Shown piece after piece: positions 36,957-44,347 of a stretch of 64,000 nt of DNA. The position numbers and the translations under genes were made by a program. The stretch is taken from NCBI RefSeq assembly GCF_020831405.1, contig NZ_JAJHPU010000043.1, positions 310,001-374,000 of the forward strand, read 5' to 3'. The notes under the pieces were generated by a model. That model searched no databases, was not told the origin of the DNA, and worked only from the letters and a program-made list of their open reading frames with translations. Within the stretch, counting starts at the first letter, position 1. Each line of letters opens with the position of its first letter. The stretch is from Pseudomonas oryzagri (GTDB taxonomy: Bacteria > Pseudomonadota > Gammaproteobacteria > Pseudomonadales > Pseudomonadaceae).

Positions 36957-37616
36957 TCAATTACGAGCGCCTCCCAAGGCGCCGCAACCGGCGAGCGGCG
37001 CCTCGCCGTTGAGCGTCAGGCGCGCCTGCAGATGGCTGCGGGCGCCGCTCATGCTGTCCACGCAGCGCGTCGGCGCCAGCCACAACTCGATGCGCTGGTC
37101 GTTGGCCTCGCTGGAGAAGCTCAGGCTGCCGTCCGGCAGGCTTTCCTCGACGTAGGGCAGGGCGAGCGGTGCGCTGCCGGGACGCTCGAGCACCATGCCG
37201 CGCGCCGAGACGCTGACCAACCATTCCGGCTCGTGGCCGCCGGCGCGCACGATCAGTCGCTTGAAGGCCGGATTGGCGCAGCCCGGACCTTCGGCCTGCA
37301 GGCGGTACAGCCGGGTGACGGCAAAGAGGCCGTCGGCGTCGCCGTCCAGGTCGCCGCCAAGATCGGCGAACAGCGGCTGGGCGCCGGGCGACTGCAGATG
37401 CGCTGCACTTTCCTCCAGGCCGAGCTGGGCGGCATCGATCAACAGCAGATTGCGCTGTTCGCCGCACGGCACCATCAACAACATCTCGCCGGCGCGGCGC
37501 AACTCGCCCTGCAGGCGGGTCGGGATGGCATCGGACTCCTCGGGCTTGCTCGACAGCCACTGGCAACCGGCCACGACAGGAAGCAGGCCGAGGGCCAGCA
37601 GGGGGGCAATACGCAT
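36957..37616 (-). CDS. Putative lipoprotein of unknown function
   Basis: The 219-residue precursor starts MRIAPLLALGLLPVVAGCQW, a clear lipoprotein signal with lipidated Cys18. The mature part has short beta-like segments, paired cysteines (VPCGEQRN, EGPGCANPAF, PTRCVDS, AGCGALGG) and no motif I can tie to a named family; a COG3650-like domain is a guess. Probably periplasmic, attached to the outer membrane. The ATG at 37616 was preferred over upstream codons because it yields the proper signal peptide. It is divergent from ihfB, with 188 bp between. Confidence 0.75.
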   Translation of the reverse strand: MRIAPLLALGLLPVVAGCQWLSSKPEESDAIPTRLQGELRRAGEMLLMVPCGEQRNLLLIDAAQLGLEESAAHLQSPGAQPLFADLGGDLDGDADGLFAVTRLYRLQAEGPGCANPAFKRLIVRAGGHEPEWLVSVSARGMVLERPGSAPLALPYVEESLPDGSLSFSSEANDQRIELWLAPTRCVDSMSGARSHLQARLTLNGEAPLAGCGALGGARN

Positions 37617-37804
37617 GCAATCTCTCCATGGCTGAATGGCTGCCACGGTAATCGGCACCGTCGCCAGCGACAAGCCGCCAACGCTGAAAACGCGAGCGCT
37701 CACAACGGTCAATGGCTGTCAATAGCGATGGGCTGGTCAAACCCTGCAGAGCATGCTAAAAACACATCAGAGTGATCTAGCCGCTTGAAAGACAAGGGAA
37801 AACC

Positions 37805-38089
37805 ATGACCAAGTCGGAGTTGATCGAACGCATCGTTACCCATCAGGGCCAACTCTCGTCCAAGGACGTCGAGCTGGCCATCAAGACCATGCTCGAGCAG
37901 ATGGCACATGCCTTGGCTGCGGGAGATCGCATCGAGATCCGCGGCTTCGGCAGCTTCTCGCTGCACTACCGGGCGCCGCGGGTCGGACGCAATCCGAAGA
38001 CCGGCGAGTCGGTACGGCTTGATGGTAAATTCGTCCCCCATTTCAAGCCGGGCAAGGAACTGCGCGACCGCGTCAACGAGTTGCCGTGA
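37805..38089 (+). CDS. ihfB: Integration host factor subunit beta
   Basis: The beta subunit of the DNA-bending heterodimer IHF. The 94-residue protein starts [18 protein letters not shown]. It contains the DNABII signature [22 protein letters not shown], including the intercalating Pro region, and ends with [17 protein letters not shown]. In most pseudomonads it lies directly after rpsA; here a lipoprotein gene is upstream in the opposite direction, so it must have its own promoter. AAGGGAAAACC precedes the start. lapA follows 40 bp downstream. Confidence 0.97.
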   Translation: MTKSELIERIVTHQGQLSSKDVELAIKTMLEQMAHALAAGDRIEIRGFGSFSLHYRAPRVGRNPKTGESVRLDGKFVPHFKPGKELRDRVNELP

Positions 38090-38129
38090 GTTGCGTGGCC
38101 CTCCGGCCGCTTCCGTCCAAGGAGTCGAC

Positions 38130-38435
38130 ATGCTCTGGATCAAACGCATCCTGGTGATTGCTGTCGCCCTGCTGGTCGCGGCGGTGACACTGGTGTTCAT
38201 TCTCGAGAACCAGAGCCACGCCCGCCTGCAATTCATGACCCTGCAAAGTCCCGAGCTGCCGGTCGCCTTCTTCGTCGCCCTGGCCTTCGTCGCCGGCGGT
38301 CTGGCCGGTGTCCTGCTCAGCCTCTACCTGCGCGCCCGCCTCAAGTTCGCCCTCGCGCGCAATCGCGGCGAACTCAACCGCTGCCGCCGGGAACTCGACA
38401 GCCTGCGCCAGAAGCTCACCGACCCGGGGCGCTGA
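38130..38435 (+). CDS. lapA: Lipopolysaccharide assembly protein LapA
   Basis: A 101-residue inner-membrane protein with two transmembrane helices (about residues 6-25 and 44-66), separated by LENQSHARLQFMTLQSPELP. The cytoplasmic tail is a basic coiled coil (RNRGELNRCRRELDSLRQKL). It acts with LapB in the control of LPS synthesis through LpxC turnover in E. coli. CAAGGAGTCGAC precedes the ATG. It lies 3 bp before lapB, as in E. coli. Confidence 0.9.
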   Translation: MLWIKRILVIAVALLVAAVTLVFILENQSHARLQFMTLQSPELPVAFFVALAFVAGGLAGVLLSLYLRARLKFALARNRGELNRCRRELDSLRQKLTDPGR

Positions 38436-38438
38436 GGC

Positions 38439-39584
38439 GTGTCCGAGCTGCTGTGGCTGGGCCTGTTCACCCTGGCCGTCGGCAGTGGCTGGTGGCTGGG
38501 CAGGCGTGAGCAACTGCCCCACCTGCGCCGCCGCAGCGCGGCCATCATCAGCTACAACCACCTGCTCGATGCGCAGTCCGATCAGGCCCTGCGCCGTCTG
38601 GCGGAGGTGCTGGAGGTCAACGACGAGACCTTCGAGGCCCATCTCGGCGTCGGCCGCCAGTTCCGCCAGCGCGGTGAGCTGGAAAAGGCCACCCAGGTCC
38701 ACCAGAACCTGCTCGGTCGCCCCGAACTGGGGGCGGCGCAGCGCGAGCGGGTCCAACTCGAACTGGCCCATGATTTTCTCGCCGCCGGCGAGCTGTCGCG
38801 CGCCGAGTCGCTCCTGCAAGGCCTGATCGACGGCGACTCGGCGATCGCCGTGCAGGCGCAGCGCGGTCTACTGCGCATCTACGAACAGGAGCGCGAGTGG
38901 GAACGGGCGATCGAGATCGGCAACCGGCTGGCGCGCAGCGAGCCCACCGCCAGGGTCGCCTGCGGCCACTATCATTGCGAGCTGGCCGAGCAGTTGCTGC
39001 GCCGCGAGGCGGTCGAGGCGGCGCAACGGCAGCTCGAACTCGCCCTGCAGGCCGATCCCGCCTGCGTGCGTGCCAGCCTGATCCTCGCCCGCCTGGCCTG
39101 GCAGCAGGGGCATGCCGATGAGGCCGTCGACCATCTGTTGCAGGTGGCCGGCCAGGACGCCACCCTGTTCCCCGAGGCGCTGCCGCAATTGCTCGATTAC
39201 ACCGCCGGCAGCGCCGCGCGCGAGCGCCTCGAGCGCTTCCTGAACTCAGTGCTCGAACGGGCCGGCGACAGCCGCGCCGATCCGCTGGTGCTCGCCCTGG
39301 CGCTGGTGATCCGCGAGCGTCAGGGACTTACCAGCGGCATCGATTTCCTCAGACAGCGCCTGGCGTGCCAACCCTCGCTGCGTCTCATCCAGCGCCTGCT
39401 CGAGTGGCAGGACGAGCAGGCCACCAGTGCCGAGTCCGCCTGTCTGCGCGAGGCGGTCGACAGCCTGATCGGCCACAGTCCGGCCTACGGCTGCCGCCAG
39501 TGCGGCTTCCAGGCCCGCCAGCTGCACTGGCAGTGTCCGACCTGCCACGGCTGGTCGGTACTGCGCCGTCGCAGCCACGGCTGA
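38439..39584 (+). CDS. lapB: LPS assembly protein LapB (YciM), TPR and rubredoxin-like
   Basis: LapB couples LPS synthesis to LpxC degradation by FtsH in E. coli. The 381-residue protein starts with GTG and has an N-terminal membrane anchor (LLWLGLFTLAVGSGWWLG). TPR repeats cover about residues 35-330. A C-terminal rubredoxin-like zinc ribbon follows, with Cys352, Cys355, Cys366 and Cys369 (CRQCGF...CPTCHGW). All four metal cysteines are present. It converges with the CoA-transferase gene, 24 bp away. Confidence 0.95.
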   Translation: MSELLWLGLFTLAVGSGWWLGRREQLPHLRRRSAAIISYNHLLDAQSDQALRRLAEVLEVNDETFEAHLGVGRQFRQRGELEKATQVHQNLLGRPELGAAQRERVQLELAHDFLAAGELSRAESLLQGLIDGDSAIAVQAQRGLLRIYEQEREWERAIEIGNRLARSEPTARVACGHYHCELAEQLLRREAVEAAQRQLELALQADPACVRASLILARLAWQQGHADEAVDHLLQVAGQDATLFPEALPQLLDYTAGSAARERLERFLNSVLERAGDSRADPLVLALALVIRERQGLTSGIDFLRQRLACQPSLRLIQRLLEWQDEQATSAESACLREAVDSLIGHSPAYGCRQCGFQARQLHWQCPTCHGWSVLRRRSHG

Positions 39585-39608
39585 GGGCGCTCGTCTGCGC
39601 CGTCCTCG

Positions 39609-40808
39609 TCAGATCGCTCCTGCGGCTTTCAGCGCGGCGATACGCGGGGCATCGTAGCCCAGCTGCTGGAGGATCGCCGCGGTGTGCTCGCCGAGCTGCG
39701 GGCCGAGCCACTCGGTGCCGCCGGGAGTCTCCGAGAGCTTGGGCACGATGCCGGGGATGCGGAACTCCTTGCCGTCCGGCAGCCTGGCCTTCTGCAGCAT
39801 GTCGCGGGCGAGGAACTGCGGATCGCCGAACATGTCCTCGACGCTGTAGATGCGGCTGGCTGGCACCTCGGCCTGCTGCAGCACTTCCAGCACGGCGTCC
39901 AGCGGCAGCGACTGCGCCCAGCGGTCGATCACCCCGTACAGCTCGTCGCGTCGCGCATCGCGGCCGGCGTTGTCGGCCAGGCTCGGGTCGTTGGCCAGGT
40001 CGTCGCGGTCGATGGCCAGCATGAAGCGCCGGAAGATGGCGTCGCCGTTGGCGCCGATCTGCACATGCTTGCCGTCGGCGCTGGTATGGATGGAGGAGGG
40101 CGTGATGCCGGGCATGATGTTGCCGGTGCGCTCGCGGATGAAGCCGAACACGTCGAATTCCGGCACCAGGCTCTCCATCATGGCGAACACCGCCTCGTAG
40201 AGCGCCACGTCCACCACCTGGCCCAGGCCGCCGTTGACCTCGCGATGGCGCAGCGCCATCAGCGCGCCGATCACCCCCCACAGCGCGGCGATCGAGTCGC
40301 CGATGGAGATGCCGGTGCGCACCGGCGGACGATCCGCGAAGCCGGTGATGTAGCGCAGCCCGCCCATCGACTCGCCGACCGCGCCGAAGCCCGGCTGATC
40401 CTTCATCGGTCCGGTCTGGCCGAAACCGGACAGGCGCACCATCACCAGCTTCGGGTTGAGTTCGTGGAGCACCTCCCAGCCGAGACCGAGTTTTTCCAGC
40501 ACGCCGGGACGGAAGTTCTCGATGACGATGTCGGCCTCGCGCACCAGCTGCTTGAGGATCTCCTGCGCCTCGGGATGCTTGAGATTGAGGGTCAGCGACT
40601 GCTTGTTGCGCGCCTGCACGAACCACCACAGCGAGGTGCCCTCGTAGAGCTTGCGCCACTTGCGCAGCGGATCGCCGCCGTCGGGCGACTCGATCTTGAT
40701 CACCTCGGCGCCGAACTCGGCGCAGATGCGCGAGGCGAACGGCCCGGCGATCAGGGTGCCGAGTTCGATGACCTTGAGGCCGGCGAGGGGTTTGGCGGGC
40801 AGTGACAT
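39609..40808 (-). CDS. Class III (CaiB/BaiF) CoA-transferase
   Basis: Moves CoA between acyl-CoA and a free acid. The 399-residue protein has the N-terminal LAGLKVIELGTLIAGPFASR and DPLRKWRKLYEG. The nucleophilic aspartate is D171 in TGISIGDSIAALWG, and NGGLGQVVDVALYEAVF follows. Overall it resembles proteins annotated as succinate-dependent glutarate or hydroxymethylglutarate CoA-transferases, for example the GcdG type found next to gcdH in Pseudomonas. No gcdH or other acyl-CoA gene is adjacent, so the substrate is open. It is divergent from a diguanylate cyclase. Confidence 0.9.
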   Translation of the reverse strand: MSLPAKPLAGLKVIELGTLIAGPFASRICAEFGAEVIKIESPDGGDPLRKWRKLYEGTSLWWFVQARNKQSLTLNLKHPEAQEILKQLVREADIVIENFRPGVLEKLGLGWEVLHELNPKLVMVRLSGFGQTGPMKDQPGFGAVGESMGGLRYITGFADRPPVRTGISIGDSIAALWGVIGALMALRHREVNGGLGQVVDVALYEAVFAMMESLVPEFDVFGFIRERTGNIMPGITPSSIHTSADGKHVQIGANGDAIFRRFMLAIDRDDLANDPSLADNAGRDARRDELYGVIDRWAQSLPLDAVLEVLQQAEVPASRIYSVEDMFGDPQFLARDMLQKARLPDGKEFRIPGIVPKLSETPGGTEWLGPQLGEHTAAILQQLGYDAPRIAALKAAGAI

Positions 40809-41003
40809 GGCGACTCCGGGGTAGAAGGGATGGCCAAGCCTAGGCGATTGCCGGCGTTGCGGCGAGCGGCGCCGCTTCGCGGTAAGGAAGGGCCGATCAC
40901 TGGCGTCGCGCTGCCGAGTGTGATGTGCTTCACTTTTGGCAAACTGCGGGCAAAAGCCTCACGGGCCGTCCCGTGGTCGCCCCTCCTTCCAGCGAGCCCG
41001 GCG

Positions 41004-42155
41004 ATGACTCTGCACCTACCGACGCTGCTCCTGCTCGACATCAGCGTACTCATTCTGCTCGGCCTGCTGCTGCTGTACGTCTGGTCGCGCAGCGGCGGCG
41101 AGGCGGTGCTCGGCTTCCTCGCCGCCACGCTCCTGCTGGCCGCACTGGGGACCGCGGTGCTCAGCCTGCGTAGCTGGGGATGGGTCGGGCTGGCGGTCGT
41201 CCTCGGCAACCTGCTGCTCAAACTGGCGGGCGGCGTTGGCTGGACGGTCATGCGCGTGTTCGCCGGGCGACGACCCTGCTGGCCGGGCGTGGTCGCCGGC
41301 GCGTTGCTGTGGGGAGGACTGTGCCTGTGGCCGCCATTCATGGTTTCCTTGCCGCTGCGGGTGACGATCGGCACCCTGCTCGTGGTCGCCTACGCCTGTC
41401 TGGGCGCCTGGGAGCTGTGGCGCGCGCGCGACCGCCTGGAAGTGGCCATCCTGCCGACGGTGGCGCTCTTGTTGATGCATGCGCTGTTCTGCATCGGTCT
41501 CCTGCTGGCGGATGGCGGGCCGGCCCTCGAATGGATCTGGAACGAGCAGACCAGCGGCTTCATGACCTGGCGCCTGCTGGAAGCCCTCCTGTTCGCCATC
41601 GGCCTCGCCTTCGTCACCCTGGCGATGGTCCACGAGCGCGCCGCGCTGCGTTACCGGGCGGTGGCCAATCGCGACCCGCTCACCGACATCGGCAACCGCC
41701 GCGCCTTCATGGAAGGCGCGCAGGCCCGGCTGGCCGCCTGTGCGGTGGCGGGGCGACCGGCGGCCCTGCTGCTGTGCGATCTCGACCATTTCAAGCGCCT
41801 CAACGACAGCCACGGCCACGCCATGGGCGACGCCGCGCTGGTGGCCTTCGGTCGCGTGCTGGTGCGCAGCGTGCGCCAGCACGACGTGTGCGGACGCATC
41901 GGCGGCGAGGAGTTCGCCTGCCTGTTGGCCGAGGCCGACGCTGCGGTGGCGGCGCAGGTGGCGGAACGCGTTCGCCGCGAGTGCAGCGAGCTGGCCCTGC
42001 AGGCCGCCGAGCCGGTTTCCGTCAGCGTCAGCATCGGCCTGGCGGCGAGCGAGCAGGCCGGCTACGACCTCGCCGTGCTGCTGGCGCAGGCCGACCGCGC
42101 CCTGTACCGCGCCAAGGCCGGCGGTCGCGACCGCGTCGAGTTGTATCGCGACTAG
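41004..42155 (+). CDS. Membrane-bound diguanylate cyclase (GGDEF)
   Basis: Probably makes c-di-GMP from GTP. The 383-residue protein has six or seven transmembrane segments in residues 1-210 with no recognisable periplasmic sensor. A GGDEF domain (about 215-383) follows, with the opening RDPLTDIGNRRAF and the active site GGEEF at residues 300-304. The RQHD five residues before it fits the inhibitory I-site (RxxD), so product inhibition is expected. The ATG at 41004 was chosen over a frame beginning near 40830, which would add a basic, non-membrane leader. The membrane part is not one I can name (not MASE1/2 by eye). Divergent from the CoA-transferase. Confidence 0.9.
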   Translation: MTLHLPTLLLLDISVLILLGLLLLYVWSRSGGEAVLGFLAATLLLAALGTAVLSLRSWGWVGLAVVLGNLLLKLAGGVGWTVMRVFAGRRPCWPGVVAGALLWGGLCLWPPFMVSLPLRVTIGTLLVVAYACLGAWELWRARDRLEVAILPTVALLLMHALFCIGLLLADGGPALEWIWNEQTSGFMTWRLLEALLFAIGLAFVTLAMVHERAALRYRAVANRDPLTDIGNRRAFMEGAQARLAACAVAGRPAALLLCDLDHFKRLNDSHGHAMGDAALVAFGRVLVRSVRQHDVCGRIGGEEFACLLAEADAAVAAQVAERVRRECSELALQAAEPVSVSVSIGLAASEQAGYDLAVLLAQADRALYRAKAGGRDRVELYRD

Positions 42156-42224
42156 GCGATTGTGCGTGCTGCAGCGCGGGGCGAAAGGCTTGTGCCGATT
42201 CTGTGCGCGGCTTGGCGAAAATCA

Positions 42225-42254
42225 CACATGTAAGACGTGGCGATTCCACATGTG
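42225..42254. promoter_or_regulatory. Twin palindromic CACATGTR boxes before the psp-like cassette
   Basis: CACATGTA at 42225-42232 and CACATGTG at 42247-42254 are near-identical, each palindromic in itself. Their centres are 22 bp apart (two helical turns). They end 18 bp before the first ATG of the cassette and look like a dimer or tetramer operator. No standard sigma-54 (PspF-type) promoter was found here. Confidence 0.55.
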
Positions 42255-42272
42255 ATGTTCTAGCCTCAAGGC

Positions 42273-42905
42273 ATGGACAGCAAATCGTCAGCTCACTACC
42301 AGCGCCTGTATCGGCAGCGCCTGCGCGAACAGGGGCTGGTGAAGAAGGAAGTGTGGATACGGCCCGAGCACTCCGTGCGGCTGGCCGCCTTGGAACGGAA
42401 ACTACGCCAGCCCGTCGAGGGCCTGGCCTCAATGGAAGAGGAAGGGATGCACATGCCCAGGTTATGGACCACCGCCGAGCTGCACGATGCGCTGGCGGAC
42501 GTGGAGTTGCTGCGCACGGGACGGGCGAGCATGGAGTTGCTGCAGGGGGCCGATCCCAGCCTGCTCCTGACCCTGCACGAGTATGGCGATCTGCCGCTGT
42601 TCGCCGCCGTGTTCGGCGAGCAGATCCTGGTCGAGGCCCTGCTCTGGCCCCAGGCCGACGTGCGCGATCCAGCCGCCTTCAATGAGGAAGTGCTGCGCAC
42701 TCACAAGCTGTTCCCGCTCTCCAGCATCGCCCTGGAGACGCTGGCCGACGGCCGCTCCGGCTACCTGATGTTCGGTGCCCTGAGCGCCGCCGCCAGCCTG
42801 GCCGACGTGGTCTGCGAGATCGAGACCCTGGCCGATAATGTGATCAAGGCCACCGAGGCCTACGAAGACTTCCTGCTTGTCACTGTCGAGGAGAGCCGCG
42901 CATGA
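42273..42905 (+). CDS. YjfI-like (DUF2170) protein with ribbon-helix-like N-terminus
   Basis: A 210-residue protein in two parts. Residues 1-50 (YQRLYRQRLREQGLVKKEVW, then IRPEHSVRLAALERKLRQP) are basic and look like a short strand followed by helices, as in ribbon-helix-helix DNA-binding proteins; this is an inference. Residues about 60-210 (MPRLWTTAELHDALADVELL onward) are acidic and match what I recall of the DUF2170/YjfI family that accompanies PspA-type proteins in E. coli yjfIJKL. It starts the cassette and its stop overlaps the pspA-like start (ATGA). The function is unknown; one idea is that it regulates the operon through the twin boxes just upstream. Confidence 0.75.
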   Translation: MDSKSSAHYQRLYRQRLREQGLVKKEVWIRPEHSVRLAALERKLRQPVEGLASMEEEGMHMPRLWTTAELHDALADVELLRTGRASMELLQGADPSLLLTLHEYGDLPLFAAVFGEQILVEALLWPQADVRDPAAFNEEVLRTHKLFPLSSIALETLADGRSGYLMFGALSAAASLADVVCEIETLADNVIKATEAYEDFLLVTVEESRA

Positions 42906-43600
42906 ACGTCTGGAGCAAGCTGCTGACCGCGCTGCGCGGCGGCGTCAACGAGGCGGGCGAGGCACTGGTGGACAGCCAGGCGCTGCGCATCCTCGATCAG
43001 GAAATCCGCGACGCCGATCAGGAGCTGCGCCAGTCGCGCGAGGCGCTGGCGGAGATCATGGCCAGGCAGAAGCTGGCCGCCGAGCGGGTCGGCAAGGGCG
43101 AGGCGCGGGTCGCCGAATACGAGCAGTACGCGCTCAAGGCGCTGGCCGCCGACAACGAGGCGCTGGCCAGCGAAGTGGCGGAGAAGATCGCCCATCTGGA
43201 GGCCGAACTGGCGGCCGATCGCGAGCAGGCCGCCGGTTTTGCGGCCAGCGTGGCGCGCCTGCGCCAGGCGGTGAGTCAGGCAGAGGGGCACATCCGCCGG
43301 CTCAAGCAGCAGGTCGACACGGTCAAGGCCACCGAGAGCGTGCAGCGCGCGCAGTTGGCGGTGGCCCAGCGCCACGGCGGCTCGCAGGCCAAGCTGCACA
43401 CCGCGGTCGAGTCTCTGGAGCGCATCAAGCAGCGCCAGGCCGAACGCGCCGCCAAGCTGGAGGTCGAGGCCGAGCTGGCCGCCGAGCAGCCGGAAGCCAG
43501 CCTGGAGAGCAAGCTGCGCGCCGCCGGCATCGTCCCCGACAACGGCAGCGCCGCGAGCGTGCTGGCACGCCTCAAGGACAAGGCGCACAACCCCTCCTGA
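42902..43600 (+). CDS. PspA/IM30-family membrane-stress protein (YjfJ-like)
   Basis: A 232-residue ESCRT-III-like coiled-coil protein. The N-terminal amphipathic helix (MNVWSKLLTALRGGVNEAGE) fits membrane binding. Long helices follow with RILDQEIRDADQELRQSREA and ESVQRAQLAVAQRHGG, the normal PspA layout to about residue 200. PspA proteins polymerise on damaged membranes and limit proton leakage. No pspF, pspB or pspC is nearby, so this is the paralogue type paired with DUF2170 and flotillin rather than the classic phage-shock operon. It overlaps the upstream gene by four bases. Confidence 0.88.
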   Translation: MNVWSKLLTALRGGVNEAGEALVDSQALRILDQEIRDADQELRQSREALAEIMARQKLAAERVGKGEARVAEYEQYALKALAADNEALASEVAEKIAHLEAELAADREQAAGFAASVARLRQAVSQAEGHIRRLKQQVDTVKATESVQRAQLAVAQRHGGSQAKLHTAVESLERIKQRQAERAAKLEVEAELAAEQPEASLESKLRAAGIVPDNGSAASVLARLKDKAHNPS

Positions 43601-43677
43601 CCGCCTCCGGGCTGCGCTGCGCATCGGCTTGACGCCGGCGCGCAGCGCCCGGCTTCCAGATTCACGGATGGAACACG

Positions 43678-44316
43678 ATGGAACTCTTCCTGCACAGCGC
43701 CCTGGCGTTTCCCACCGTGCTGTTCAGCTTTCTGCTGTGCCTGGCGATCCTCTACTGGCTGATCGCCGCACTGGGCATTCTCGAGGTGGACGTGCTCGAC
43801 GGCGACTTCGCCGCCGATGGGGAGGGCCTCGAGCTCTCGGGGCTGGCCGGCCTGTTGCTCAAGCTCGGCTTGGGCGGCGTACCGGTAACGCTGGTGCTGA
43901 CCCTGCTGGTGTTCTTCGCCTGGTTCGCCAGCTACTTCATCGAGCTGCTGTTGCTGCGCCATCTGCCGCTGGGCTGGCTGCGCTATCCGCTCGGCCTGGC
44001 GGTGGCGGCCCTGGCGCTGCTGCCGGCGGTGCCGCTGACCGGCATGCTGTGCCGGCCGCTGCGCCGGCTGTTTCGCAAGGTCGAGGCGCCCTGCGCGCGG
44101 AGCGTGCTCGGCCAGGTGGCGCGGGTGCGTAGTGGCACGGTCACCCCGCAGTTCGGCGAGGCCGACCTGGACGACCAGGGCGCCGGGCTGATCCTGCGCA
44201 TCCGTGCCGACGAATCCGCCGGTTTCCGGCGTGGCGACCGGGTGGTGTTGCTGCAGTACCTGGAGGCCGAGCACGCCTACCGGGTGGTCAGCGAAGACGA
44301 ATTCAAGGGCCTCTGA
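43678..44316 (+). CDS. YqiJ-like inner-membrane protein with C-terminal OB-type domain
   Basis: A 212-residue protein with three hydrophobic segments (about residues 8-32, 60-85 and 100-122). A soluble C-terminal domain of about 75 residues contains LGQVARVRSGTVTPQFGEAD and GDRVVLLQYLEAEHAY, which has an NfeD/OB-fold look. In E. coli YqiJ is encoded next to flotillin YqiK, and NfeD-like proteins generally partner flotillins. Here too the flotillin gene follows by 31 bp. It probably works with it in membrane microdomains. A 77-bp gap separates it from the pspA-like gene. Confidence 0.85.
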   Translation: MELFLHSALAFPTVLFSFLLCLAILYWLIAALGILEVDVLDGDFAADGEGLELSGLAGLLLKLGLGGVPVTLVLTLLVFFAWFASYFIELLLLRHLPLGWLRYPLGLAVAALALLPAVPLTGMLCRPLRRLFRKVEAPCARSVLGQVARVRSGTVTPQFGEADLDDQGAGLILRIRADESAGFRRGDRVVLLQYLEAEHAYRVVSEDEFKGL

Positions 44317-44347
44317 GCCGTCTGTTTCATAAGGAGATGATGAAAAA

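Noticed and set aside
40830-41003. 58-codon N-terminal extension of the diguanylate cyclase
   Set aside because: It is basic and unlike a membrane start, and it overlaps the divergent promoter region; the ATG at 41004 begins the first transmembrane segment.
42180-42272. PspF-type sigma-54 promoter before the pspA-like cassette
   Set aside because: No acceptable GG-N10-GC arrangement was found in this region and no pspF gene is nearby.
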